Part shown: positions 9,459 to 18,131 of the stretch, in pieces
Numbering within the stretch: the first letter of the stretch is position 1
Layout: each line of letters begins with the position of its first letter
Assembly (NCBI RefSeq): GCF_010748935.1
Contig: NZ_CP048796.1
Coordinates: forward strand, 2,979,001 to 3,043,000
Source of the DNA: Providencia vermicola
GTDB lineage: Bacteria; Pseudomonadota; Gammaproteobacteria; Enterobacterales; Enterobacteriaceae
Direction: 5' to 3'
Length of the DNA stretch: 64,000 nucleotides
Position numbers and translations under genes: made by a program
The notes under the pieces: model-generated
What the model saw: the letters and a program-made list of their open reading frames with translations, nothing else
Told to the model about the DNA's origin: nothing
Database searches by the model: none

Positions 9459-10115
9459 ATGTTAACACGCGAACAAATGGCAATGCGTATTGCCCGTGAA
9501 TTACAAGACGGTTATTACGTGAATCTCGGCATCGGTATCCCGACACTGGTTGCTAACTACATTCCTGATGACATCGATGTGATGTTGCAATCAGAAAATG
9601 GTTTATTGGGTATTGGGGCTTTTCCAACGCGAGAACAGCTTGACCCAGACATGATTAATGCAGGAAAACAAACTATTACTGCTCGCAAGGGGGCGGCTAT
9701 TTTTGATTCCGCATTATCCTTTGCCATGATCCGAGGCGGCCATGTTGACTTAACGGTATTAGGTGCATTTGAAGTTGATGTCAATGGCAATATCGCCTCA
9801 TGGATGGTTCCTGGAAAAATAGTTAAAGGTATGGGCGGAGCAATGGATTTAGTGGCGGGTGCTGACAATATCATTGTTGTGATGACCCATACTGCCAAAG
9901 ACGGAAAATCTAAATTACTACCTGCCTGTACTCTACCCTTGACGGGGGCTGCCTGTATCAAACGGGTTCTAACGGATTTAGCGTTACTTGATATTGCTGA
10001 TGGAGCATTTATTTTACGCGAACGCGCTCCAGGAATAAGCATTGATGAAATCGCGATGAAAACGGCTGGAAAATTAATTATTCCAGAACATGTTCCTGAA
10101 ATGAATGTTGCCTAA
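9459..10115 (+). CDS. scoB: 3-oxoacid CoA-transferase subunit B
   Basis: From ATG 9459 the product is 218 residues. The catalytic Glu is in SENGLLG (residue 46), which forms the covalent glutamyl-CoA thioester in this enzyme family. Further family motifs are NLGIGIPTL near 22 and GGHVDLTVLGAFEVD near 105. It pairs with subunit A to activate acetoacetate using succinyl-CoA or acetyl-CoA. The frame opens 15 bases earlier inside the subunit A stop region, but GAGGG before 9459 supports the inner start. Thiolase follows after 14 bases. Confidence 0.9.
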   Translation: MLTREQMAMRIARELQDGYYVNLGIGIPTLVANYIPDDIDVMLQSENGLLGIGAFPTREQLDPDMINAGKQTITARKGAAIFDSALSFAMIRGGHVDLTVLGAFEVDVNGNIASWMVPGKIVKGMGGAMDLVAGADNIIVVMTHTAKDGKSKLLPACTLPLTGAACIKRVLTDLALLDIADGAFILRERAPGISIDEIAMKTAGKLIIPEHVPEMNVA

Positions 10116-10129
10116 TTAAGGAGTAAATG

Positions 10130-11335
10130 ATGCAAAACGTCGTTATAGTTGCAGCCACACGTACGCCTATTGGGGCTTTTCAGGGAGCATTATCCTCTCT
10201 TTCAGCCGTTGAACTTGGCGCGACCGTGATCCGTTCACTGCTCGAAAAAACGGCTATCTCGGCAGATGAAGTCGATGAAGTCATACTCGGGCAAGTATTA
10301 ACAACAGGCTGTGGGCAGAACCCTGCCAGACAGGCTGCCTTAACTGCGGGGCTCTCCGAAACAACCCCAGCGATTACAATTAACTTAGTTTGTGGCTCAG
10401 GTCTTGCAGCAGTGAAACAGGCAGCTCAAGCGATTCGTTGTGGTGATGCCAACATTGTGATTGCAGGTGGGCAAGAAAATATGAGCAAAGCCCCTTATTA
10501 TCTTGATGGCGCCCGTTCAGGAATGCGTCTGGGTCATCACACAATAAAAGATAGCCTAGTGCATGATGGATTATGGGATGCTTTCAATGATTACCATATG
10601 GGGATCACCGCAGAAAATTTAGCCGAACAATTTAACATAAGCCGTGAACAACAAGACCTATTTGCCTTGAATTCTCAGAAAAAAGCGGCAATGGCAATAG
10701 AAACCGGTCGCTTTGCCAGTGAGATCACTCCTGTCAATATCCCACAAAAGAATAAAACTACGATAACCGTCGATACCGATGAACAACCGAGACCGCATAT
10801 TCAAGCTGAAAAGTTAGCCCAGCTTCCTCCCGCATTCCGCGCTAACCATGGTTCAGTGACCGCTGGAAATTCATCTTCAATTAATGATGGTGCTGCCGCC
10901 GTCATGCTAATGAGTGAACAAAAAGCTCAAGCACTCGGTCTGCCAATTTTGGCTCGAATTGTGAGTTATGCGGTCTCAGGGGTTGACCCCGCCATCATGG
11001 GAATTGGTCCAGTCGATGCATCACGTCGCTGTTTAGCCAAAGCGGGATGGCGCATTGACGATTTAGACCTAATTGAAGCGAATGAAGCGTTCGCGGCCCA
11101 AGCGCTCGCGGTGAGCAATACGTTAGGTTGGCATAGCGAAAAAGTTAATGTTAATGGGGGAGCAATTGCACTGGGCCACCCTATTGGCGCATCGGGATGC
11201 CGTATTCTTGTCACTCTACTTCATGAAATGGCTCGTCGAGATGTCTACAAAGGGTTAGCCACCCTCTGTGTTGGCGGAGGCCAAGGCATTGCATTAGCCG
11301 TTGAACGACCAAAAGGAGCGTCTTATGCAGAATAA
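10130..11335 (+). CDS. atoB: Acetyl-CoA C-acetyltransferase (thiolase)
   Basis: This ~401-residue protein is a full thiolase. The acyl-accepting Cys is at residue 88 (VCGSG), NEAFAAQA near 315, the GHPIGASG histidine motif near 348 and the second catalytic Cys in LCVGGGQG near 378. It cleaves acetoacetyl-CoA to two acetyl-CoA, the last step of ketone-body use. Two ATGs are adjacent (10127, 10130); AAGGAG at 10118-10123 is 6 bases from the second, so that start is preferred. Its end overlaps the next gene by 11 bases. Confidence 0.93.
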   Translation: MQNVVIVAATRTPIGAFQGALSSLSAVELGATVIRSLLEKTAISADEVDEVILGQVLTTGCGQNPARQAALTAGLSETTPAITINLVCGSGLAAVKQAAQAIRCGDANIVIAGGQENMSKAPYYLDGARSGMRLGHHTIKDSLVHDGLWDAFNDYHMGITAENLAEQFNISREQQDLFALNSQKKAAMAIETGRFASEITPVNIPQKNKTTITVDTDEQPRPHIQAEKLAQLPPAFRANHGSVTAGNSSSINDGAAAVMLMSEQKAQALGLPILARIVSYAVSGVDPAIMGIGPVDASRRCLAKAGWRIDDLDLIEANEAFAAQALAVSNTLGWHSEKVNVNGGAIALGHPIGASGCRILVTLLHEMARRDVYKGLATLCVGGGQGIALAVERPKGASYAE

Positions 11336-12248
11336 TCATTTTAGCGTTATCGGTGCAGGCTTAATGGGCGTTGGGATTGCCACGCATTTTGCAAGACATG
11401 GACATACAATTTGGTTGTATGACACTGATGATACAAGAATTGCTGAAATCGGCACTGTTGCTAACCACATTCTTGATGAGTTGATTGCCGCTGAACAATG
11501 CTCTCCAGATGATAAAGAACAGATTATCCTGCGTTTAAAAGGAACGACTTCATTAAATGACATCGCGCCATCGAATTTAATTATCGAAGCTATACCTGAA
11601 AAATTGGACTTAAAGCATGCACTGTATGCCCAACTTGAACAACTTATTTCGCCAAATGCTATTATTGCTAGCAATACCAGCGGTTTTCTTCCCGATGTGC
11701 TAGCAGCAAACCTTACCTACCCAGAGCGTTTATTAATCGCTCATTTTTGGCATCCTCCTCATTTTATTCCGCTTGTAGAAATTGTTCCTAGTTCAGCCAC
11801 ACAACCTGAATATCTCAATATGCTGCAAAAGATACTCGTTAGCATGCAATTGGAGGCTGTGGTACTAAACCGTGCTGCACCAGGCTTTATTGGTAACCGT
11901 TTACAATTTGCCTTACTCCGAGAAGCGCTACACATCGTGAACAGTGGCATTGCTAGCGTTGAAACCGTCGATCAAGTCATGAGAGCGTCATTAGGACGAC
12001 GCTATGCAATGATAGGTCCATTTGAAGCTGCGGATATGACCGGGCTTGCTACTGTGCAAGATATTTATCGTCATTTACTACCTGAATTGGCAAACGGAAG
12101 TGACATGGTCGCCTTAATCGATGAAAAAGTTAAGGCTGGGCATATAGGGATACGTAGTGGGCAAGGGTTTTATCGCTGGGATGATTCACGCAAGGAATAC
12201 ATTCAAAAACGCAGAGAACACCAATTACGTTCTGGCTTAAAACCATAA
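11325..12248 (+). CDS. 3-hydroxyacyl-CoA (3-hydroxybutyryl-CoA) dehydrogenase
   Basis: From ATG 11325 (preceded by AAGGAG) the product is 307 residues. The N-terminal Rossmann motif GAGLMG is at residues 10-15 and the 3HCDH signature around IAHFWHPPHFIPLVE is near 140. The C-terminal helical domain begins near 190. The family oxidises L-3-hydroxyacyl-CoA with NAD. In this operon it could feed 3-hydroxybutyryl-CoA (for example from butyrate) into acetoacetyl-CoA, a branch not strictly needed for free 3-hydroxybutyrate. The start overlaps the thiolase stop, so translation is coupled. Confidence 0.88.
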   Translation: MQNNHFSVIGAGLMGVGIATHFARHGHTIWLYDTDDTRIAEIGTVANHILDELIAAEQCSPDDKEQIILRLKGTTSLNDIAPSNLIIEAIPEKLDLKHALYAQLEQLISPNAIIASNTSGFLPDVLAANLTYPERLLIAHFWHPPHFIPLVEIVPSSATQPEYLNMLQKILVSMQLEAVVLNRAAPGFIGNRLQFALLREALHIVNSGIASVETVDQVMRASLGRRYAMIGPFEAADMTGLATVQDIYRHLLPELANGSDMVALIDEKVKAGHIGIRSGQGFYRWDDSRKEYIQKRREHQLRSGLKP

Positions 12249-12296
12249 CGTCTCTTTGATTTTCCACAAGCACAAGCAAAAAATTGAGGTGCCATA

Positions 12297-13688
12297 ATGA
12301 GTGTATTAATTGCCCTAGCCGCACTGTGCCTTCTAATGTTGGCAGCCTATCGTGGATATAGCGTTATTCTATTTGCGCCAATCGCAGCTCTCGGTGCTGT
12401 ACTACTCACCGACCCTAGTGCTGTAGCGCCAGCCTTCACAGGGCTATTTATGGAGAAAATGGTCGGTTTCGTAAAATTATACTTTCCCGTCTTTCTTCTA
12501 GGTGCCGTATTTGGAAAACTAATTGAATTATCTGGTTTTTCTCATTCAATCGTTGCCGCTGCCATCAAAAGATTAGGGCAACGCCACACTATTCCAGTCA
12601 TCGTATTAGCCTGTGCATTATTAACCTATGGCGGAGTTTCCTTATTTGTGGTGGTCTTTGCTATTTACCCATTTGCCGCCGAACTCTTTAGGCAAAGTAA
12701 TATCCCCAAACGCTTGATCCCAGCAACAATCGCTCTTGGTGCTTTTTCTTTCACCATGGATGCGTTGCCGGGTACCCCACAAATACAGAATATCATCCCA
12801 ACCAGTTTTTTTGGGACAACCGCTTGGGCAGCTCCTTGGCTGGGTTTAATTGGTTCATTATTTATCATTTTACTTGGCCTTATCTATTTAGAACGTCAAA
12901 GACGTAAGGCCAAAATAAAAAATGAAGGTTATGGAACCGAATTACTCAATGAACCAGAAACGCCCAAAAATATTGATCTGCCTAATCCTATTGTCGCTAT
13001 TTCACCTTTAATTTTAGTGGGTGTCTTAAACTTAGTATTCACTTATCTCATTCCTAAATGGTATGGGCCAGAACACGAATTAATGTTACCGGGGCTTGCT
13101 GCGCCCATCATGACTAACTTAAGTAAAATTACTGCAATTTGGGCTGTTGAAGCCGCCCTGCTATCCGGTATTTTATTAGTTATCATTTTGGGGTTCCGTA
13201 ATATCCGTGGGCGTTTAGCTGAAGGAAGCCGAAGTGCTGTTAGTGGTGCGATTCTTGCCGCTATGAATACAGCGTCTGAATACGGTTTTGGTGCCGTTAT
13301 TGCCGCATTACTGGGATTCTTAGTTCTCTCTAACGCGCTTTCAACCATTCCGAACCCATTACTTAACGAAGCTATTAGTATCACGACATTAGCAGGTATC
13401 ACTGGCTCAGCATCCGGAGGAATGAGTATTGCATTAGCGGCAATGGCCGATAATTTTATTGCGGCGGCTCACGCTGCACATATCCCTCTTGAAGTCTTTC
13501 ACCGTATAGCATCAATGGCTAGTGGTGGCATGGATACCCTTCCTCACAATGGTGCGGTGATCACATTACTCGCTATTACAGGTTTGAGCCATAGGCAAGC
13601 TTATGGTGGGATCTTTGCTATTACCATCATTAAAAGTCTCGCCGTCTTTTTCGTCATCGGTGTCTTTTATATGACAGGTATAGTGTAA
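12297..13688 (+). CDS. GntP-family permease, probable 3-hydroxybutyrate/acetoacetate importer
   Basis: This 463-residue polytopic protein has about 12 hydrophobic segments. GntP-like features include YGGVSLFVVVFAIYPFA near residue 105, FTMDALPGTPQIQN near 150 and GGMDTLPHNGAVI near 410. GntP proteins import gluconate and other small acids with protons. Its place between dehydrogenase genes for 3-hydroxybutyrate metabolism suggests that acid or acetoacetate as substrate (inference). It starts 48 bases after the previous gene with GAGGTG as ribosome site. The 130-base gap after it could hold a second promoter. Confidence 0.88.
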   Translation: MSVLIALAALCLLMLAAYRGYSVILFAPIAALGAVLLTDPSAVAPAFTGLFMEKMVGFVKLYFPVFLLGAVFGKLIELSGFSHSIVAAAIKRLGQRHTIPVIVLACALLTYGGVSLFVVVFAIYPFAAELFRQSNIPKRLIPATIALGAFSFTMDALPGTPQIQNIIPTSFFGTTAWAAPWLGLIGSLFIILLGLIYLERQRRKAKIKNEGYGTELLNEPETPKNIDLPNPIVAISPLILVGVLNLVFTYLIPKWYGPEHELMLPGLAAPIMTNLSKITAIWAVEAALLSGILLVIILGFRNIRGRLAEGSRSAVSGAILAAMNTASEYGFGAVIAALLGFLVLSNALSTIPNPLLNEAISITTLAGITGSASGGMSIALAAMADNFIAAAHAAHIPLEVFHRIASMASGGMDTLPHNGAVITLLAITGLSHRQAYGGIFAITIIKSLAVFFVIGVFYMTGIV

Positions 13689-13818
13689 GCCTCCTGTTCA
13701 AAATGAGCCGCATTATGCATGAGTTAGTGCACAGTAAATTGATCGTTAACAATACGGTAGCTCAAAAACACCTTATTGATTTGTTTTATACAGTTCGCTT
13801 TATTTGAGGAGAATAATC

Positions 13819-14595
13819 ATGAATTTACATGGAAAAACAGTACTTATTACAGGTTCCACTAGCGGTATAGGATTAGGAATTGCACAAGTATTCGCCCAAA
13901 CTGGCGCCAAAATTATTCTCAATGGATTTGGCGATATCGAGATGGCAAAAGCCGCGGTGGCACAAAAACAAAATGGCAATATACCGGGTTACCACAATGC
14001 CGATCTAAGCGATGAAAAACAAATCATCGATATGATGCACTATGCAGATAAGGAATTTGGCGGTGTGGACATTCTGATTAACAATGCAGGGATCCAACAT
14101 GTCTCCCCAGCAGAATCCTTTCCTGTCGATAAATGGAACGCTATCATCGCCATCAATCTTTCGTCTGTATTTCATACCACGCGGCTAGCCCTACCAAATA
14201 TGCTTAAACATAATTGGGGAAGGATTATCAATATTGCTTCTGTACATGGTCTAGTCGCGTCAAAAAATAAATCCGCTTATGTGGCGGCTAAACATGGTGT
14301 CATAGGCTTAACCAAGAGCGTCGCTCTTGAAACCGCTCGCACTAATGTTACCTGCAATGCCATTTGTCCGGGATGGGTATTAACCCCACTGGTACAGCAA
14401 CAGATCGATAAGCGTATCGCTGATGGAGCAAAGCCCGAAGCAGCACTCAAAGACTTACTCGAAGAAAAACAGCCGTCAGGCCAATTTGTTACACCTCAAC
14501 AATTAGGCGAATTAGCCCTCTTTTTATGTTCTGATAGCGCCACACAAGTCAGAGGCGTTGCTTGGAATATGGATGGTGGATGGGTAGCCCAATAA
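13819..14595 (+). CDS. bdhA: 3-hydroxybutyrate dehydrogenase (short-chain dehydrogenase)
   Basis: From ATG 13819 (GAGGAG ribosome site) the product is 258 residues, the exact size usual for bacterial D-3-hydroxybutyrate dehydrogenase. The NAD motif TGSTSGIG is at residues 11-18, NNAG near 89, and the catalytic Ser (ASVHG, ~142), Tyr and Lys (YVAAK, 155-159) are present. CPGWVLTPLVQQQI near 185 is typical of BdhA. It oxidises 3-hydroxybutyrate to acetoacetate, which the upstream CoA-transferase and thiolase then use. It is the last gene of the operon and a hairpin with a T-rich tail follows. Confidence 0.93.
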   Translation: MNLHGKTVLITGSTSGIGLGIAQVFAQTGAKIILNGFGDIEMAKAAVAQKQNGNIPGYHNADLSDEKQIIDMMHYADKEFGGVDILINNAGIQHVSPAESFPVDKWNAIIAINLSSVFHTTRLALPNMLKHNWGRIINIASVHGLVASKNKSAYVAAKHGVIGLTKSVALETARTNVTCNAICPGWVLTPLVQQQIDKRIADGAKPEAALKDLLEEKQPSGQFVTPQQLGELALFLCSDSATQVRGVAWNMDGGWVAQ

Positions 14596-14610
14596 ACACC
14601 CATTGAAGTT

Positions 14611-14686
14611 AGGCAGTCGTTGTGGTTAATTATTCTACTATTAAATAATACTAACCATCCATACCACTGCCTTATTTATTATTTTT
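14611..14686 (+). terminator. Probable terminator of the ketone-body operon
   Basis: AGGCAGT (14611-14617) pairs with ACTGCCT (14666-14672), and TGGTTA (14623-14628) with TAACCA (14652-14657), forming an interrupted long stem that is followed by TTATTTATTATTTTT. It lies 15 bases after the bdhA stop. Confidence 0.6.
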
Positions 14687-14850
14687 GATAACACATATTC
14701 CGCTGATAAATTATTTGAAACTTAAAATAAATCATCAATGAATCCGTTTATTTTTAGTGAATATCACTCTTTAAAATAAAAACATTGATCACACCAAAGC
14801 ATGCGATAGTTTTAATCCTTAAAACTATCTCCATCCTCATAAGGATAGTC

Positions 14851-15239
14851 GTCGTGACAATAGAAGAAAAAAAGTCTACCTTATTTATCAACTTAGTCCA
14901 ACACTTGGTAGAGCAGCCTTTACATGGCTAGATGGTTCTAATTTCATCGCCCGTATATTGTCAGGAAATACCGTTGAGCACTATGTCTCTCTATTACAAT
15001 CCACTATCCAAAAAAAGAATTTAAATTGGATTGTTTATAAAGATAATACAGAGTCAGATATTGAAATGTTGATACAACAAAATGCCTCCCTGCTTATTTG
15101 TATTCCAGGATTAAAATACCAATTTTACAAAAAGGATTTTGACACAAAAAATATTATCTACCTGAGTACAATGGAATATGCCAACAGCGATACAACCTCT
15201 GTGATAAAAAGAATAGAAGAAATTGAAAGGCAATCATAG
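14851..15239 (+). CDS. Small protein of unknown function needing a -1 frameshift
   Basis: A GTG at 14851, preceded by AAGGA, opens a frame VTIEEKK that runs into a stop after 25 codons. At AAA AAG (14866-14871) the -1 frame continues as VYLIYQLSPTLGRAAFTWLD and stays open to 15239, giving a ~129-residue product of even composition. The junction is the heptamer A AAA AAG, the dnaX-type slippery site, read in the correct phase. Either it is programmed frameshifting or an A-tract indel has broken the gene. The TTG at 14958 would otherwise give only a 93-residue tail. The family is not recognised. Confidence 0.45.
14865..14871 (+). promoter_or_regulatory. A-AAA-AAG slippery heptamer (candidate -1 frameshift site)
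   Basis: The zero frame reads GAA AAA AAG TCT; a -1 slip gives GTC TAC and enters the long downstream frame. TCTACC (14872-14877) recurs inverted as GGTAGA (14907-14912), a possible but long-looped stimulatory stem. There is no strong internal Shine-Dalgarno at the dnaX-like spacing. Confidence 0.4.
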
Positions 15240-15337
15240 CTTGTTACCTAACTCTCTATTGCTCAACAACGCCCTTGTGATAACAAGAGCACACTATTTC
15301 CGAGTCAATACTGGCCATCATGACGATTTTTATTTTG

Positions 15338-15445
15338 CTACACCGTCATAACACTAGCACTCTCAACAATATCATATCTATTACGACCTTTTGATGCTTG
15401 CTTGATATGGTGTAAGCGAGCGCTCATTATTTTCTCAACAGGCAT
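15338..15445 (-). pseudogene. Fragment of a GGDEF (diguanylate cyclase) gene, C-terminal end
   Basis: On the minus strand this stretch reads MPVEKIMSARLHHIKQASKG followed by RNRYDIVESA and a stop. The K-x-GRNR motif preceded by a helix with a basic residue every three or four positions is the hallmark C-terminus of GGDEF domains (typically ALYQAKxxGRNR). No upstream GGDEF motif is present, so it is a decayed remnant. It lies in a ~770-base stretch (15240-16005) with no intact gene. Confidence 0.45.
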
Positions 15446-15574
15446 AGACAGTTATCATTATCAGAAGTTTTAGAATATTTTTATAAGACTCACATCCAAT
15501 ATCACGAACACATTGTTTGGCTCTTCCGATATTTCTCGTTATAGCTACACTGCTCTGATATTAAGAAACTCACC

Positions 15575-15819
15575 ATGAAAACTCACATGCTAACATCGTG
15601 TTATTTGATCAGTTTGAAGCCTTAGATGCCATGGCACCCGTTGAAATTGTTGACCCTTTGCCAAACTATCACATCAAGTTTATCTCCCCCGCTGACCGCC
15701 ATAAAACCAGCTCCAAAGGTATTGTTATTGCAACCATAGCAATATCCAATCCTGAGTTTAAACAGAACTGCTCCTTCAAGGACAAGACACCAGAAAAAAC
15801 TAACGAAACGTTTTTATAG
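15575..15819 (+). pseudogene. Fragment of a DJ-1/PfpI-family gene
   Basis: The frame around 15590-15740 reads NIVLFDQFEALDAMAPVEIV and continues with an SSKGI segment, matching the N-terminal strand-helix of DJ-1/PfpI proteins (LLFDGFETLDAFGPVEIL type). An ATG at 15575 (MKTH) lies in another frame, two bases off, and the protein loses similarity after ~50 residues, so start and body are both damaged. It is a short remnant without the nucleophile-elbow Cys region. Confidence 0.5.
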
Positions 15820-16005
15820 AGAGCAAGTGCCCTCTAAGCAATTTTTTATTGATTAAAAATCACTTTATCAAATAAAATCAAATAATTACATAAATCACAT
15901 TTCCAATTAAACAATCAATTTCACTTTAGCATCATTTAAATGCAAATAATTTATTTTTAGTTAAAATAATAACCTGATCGTCAAAAAATAATATTGGAGT
16001 TAATA

Positions 16006-16755
16006 ATGCGAGTATTCGGATTAAAAGTTGTTCTATTATCTTTATCAATGGTGGCAGCATACGCTCAAGCTCAGGTTATCAATAAAAATAATCCGCCAGA
16101 ATATCAATCATTTAAATATAATTATTCTGAAATGATTGAATTAGCTAATGAAAATCGCTTACCTCATAGAATTTTCTATAAAACACCCAGCACAGGCGAA
16201 AACGCTGAATGGTTTGATGCAGTAAAACAAGGTGACTTAGTCAAAGTCAAAAAAATGGTCGCTAATGGGCAAAATATCGAAGCAAAAGATACTGGTAGTT
16301 TAGACCAAACAGCGCTTGGCTGGGCTGCATTTATCGGTGATGAAGAAATGGTTGATTACCTTATCTCTCAGAATGCGAATCTATGGGCAACTGATAAAGG
16401 AGATGTGTATAACGTATTAAAATCCGCAGTGCTTGGGAATAATGTTAATGTCGTTAAAAAAATCCATAATTTAATGAAAAAAGATGTTGATTTAAATGAC
16501 CAAACGCTTGAAAGCGACGGTGAAACACTTGTTATGGTCGCCGCCAGCAATAACCGCCTTGATATCGTAAAATATCTTTTATCGCAAGGTGCTGATATTA
16601 ATCGCTCCACGACAACCGATGATAAAACCTACCCTTCCTACGATCAAAGCGCACTAACCTATGCATGTAAGAATAATCTGCCAGATATGCAAAAGTTATT
16701 AATTGCTAATGGCGCATTAAATCACCGTACGGGTAAACCATCTTGCGACGAATAA
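16006..16755 (+). CDS. Periplasmic ankyrin-repeat protein
   Basis: From ATG 16006 (GGAG ribosome site) the product is 249 residues with a signal peptide (MRVFGLKVVLLSLSMV, cleavage after AQA). Ankyrin repeats run from about residue 68 to the end: DAVKQGDLVKVKKMVANGQN, TALGWAAFIGDEEMVDYLIS, and later NRLDIVKYLLSQGADINR. Ankyrin proteins bind other proteins; secreted ones in enterobacteria often occur with periplasmic enzymes or toxins. No partner gene is adjacent. The upstream DNA is very AT-rich and a strong terminator follows, so it is monocistronic. Confidence 0.85.
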   Translation: MRVFGLKVVLLSLSMVAAYAQAQVINKNNPPEYQSFKYNYSEMIELANENRLPHRIFYKTPSTGENAEWFDAVKQGDLVKVKKMVANGQNIEAKDTGSLDQTALGWAAFIGDEEMVDYLISQNANLWATDKGDVYNVLKSAVLGNNVNVVKKIHNLMKKDVDLNDQTLESDGETLVMVAASNNRLDIVKYLLSQGADINRSTTTDDKTYPSYDQSALTYACKNNLPDMQKLLIANGALNHRTGKPSCDE

Positions 16756-16760
16756 CGCTG

Positions 16761-16790
16761 AAAATACCGTCTACCATAGACGGTATTTTT
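16761..16790 (+). terminator. Rho-independent terminator of the ankyrin gene
   Basis: AAAATACCGTCTA (16761-16773) and TAGACGGTATTTT (16777-16789) form a 13-bp perfect stem with a CCA loop and a run of T at the end, directly after the ankyrin stop. Confidence 0.9.
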
Positions 16791-16912
16791 ATCAAAACCC
16801 CCTTGCAAACATCGTTTTTGCTTTCATATAATACTGCCATCAAAAAAATTAGTTTTTTGATGATATTTCAATTAGTTAATTAATTATTTCTATAACTTTT
16901 AATCACGCATCA

Positions 16913-17320
16913 TTATCGCGAAAGAGTATCACAATCGAGTGTTTTTTTAGGTTCTGATAAAGATTCAAACAAAGGTTTCGCCGATGTGATAATGTCTATC
17001 ACATCATCATTTGTCACAACTAAATAATGTTCAACACACGCATCATGGATATTCGCACTTTGCTCATGGAACCACTGTAAATAGGATGAATTTGCGACTT
17101 TATATAACCCTGTCGTCATCTGACCGTCAAAATAGTCAAGCATTTTTAAGAGGTTTCCTTCATCCGTTACCCTAAATGAATAAACCCATTCAAATGTTAA
17201 TTTGAATATTTCCTCTGCACTACTCAAAATTAAAGAAATAGCGTGTAAGTCATAATGAAAATTATCTAACTGAATTCTAGACAATGATCTGTCACTAAGG
17301 CTAATTAACCGCTCTTGCAT
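16913..17320 (-). CDS. Hypothetical protein, 135 residues
   Basis: The protein (starts MQERLISLSD) is soluble and helix-rich with no signal peptide. Trp and aromatic content (FEWVYSF, YLQWFHEQ) and smooth composition support real coding. I do not recognise a family. It sits alone in the decayed strip, with no neighbour in the same direction nearby, and is oriented toward the ankyrin terminator. Its size and isolation fit an orphan immunity or antitoxin-like protein, but nothing in the sequence proves this. Confidence 0.55.
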   Translation of the reverse strand: MQERLISLSDRSLSRIQLDNFHYDLHAISLILSSAEEIFKLTFEWVYSFRVTDEGNLLKMLDYFDGQMTTGLYKVANSSYLQWFHEQSANIHDACVEHYLVVTNDDVIDIITSAKPLFESLSEPKKTLDCDTLSR

Positions 17321-18131
17321 GGTTTAATTTCTCTAATTTAAATAAGCTTCAACCTACAGATATGATATTCCTATTGTACATGACATAAACATGTCACATG
17401 GCTCAATTTATCAACAACAAGACTCAAGCATTCATCATTATCCCATTGATGACATGATACTGTTATATCGCCGCTTTACCGTTATTACCAGCTTGCTATT
17501 ATCACCAACCCTTCACCTATAATCGTAAGGATATAACCATAAGATTTTCTATTCCTATAACACCCAAAATAATGTCCTCAATGTCTGTTAGCGCTCAAAG
17601 AGTCACATCAAGTATATCGCGAGTCACTACAGAGCAGAGGTAAGCCTCGCGTGCATCAACCCGATGAGCAAATAGGCGTTAGCTAATGGTCAATAAAGCG
17701 CCATAGTCTCCACTGTAATAGAATGAGGACTCTATAATTCGTCTTTTTCCTTTACCCTGTCTGATATCACTAATGAGCCGATTTTAAACAAACTGGGCAT
17801 TGATGTTCTACCCACTTTCTACCTAAAAAGAGAGAAAAAATCATTTTTGTTATACAAAACCAATTGATGATGGTAATTAGTCATAAGTTCCGCTAGTCCT
17901 GTATAGAGAAATAGTCAACAATATGAAATCCCGACCATCTGGCTGTAAAAAATTATTCAAGCTTGACCTTTTTAGACCATTTATTGACCGACTTCATCGC
18001 GATTCGATTAAGCAACCATGTTTCGGCTGAAATGGTAAACGTTCATACTAATTATTTATCTCTATCAACGATAAGAAAGCTTTATACTCAGAAAAATCAA
18101 GCAAACTGAGTCAAAAAATATTGGAGAATAG
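17321..18131. other. Non-coding strip with possible IS-transposase remnants
   Basis: No intact gene is visible in 811 bases. One plus frame near 17590-17670 reads ALKESHQVYRESLQSRGK then PRVHQ, recalling the region before the DDE core of IS3-type transposases. A second near 17950-18020 reads KLFKLDLFRPFIDRLHRD, recalling the N-terminal part of IS21/ISL3-type transposases. Both are short, broken by stops and low confidence. The last ~60 bases hold the phzF-like leader with GGAG before 18132. Confidence 0.3.
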
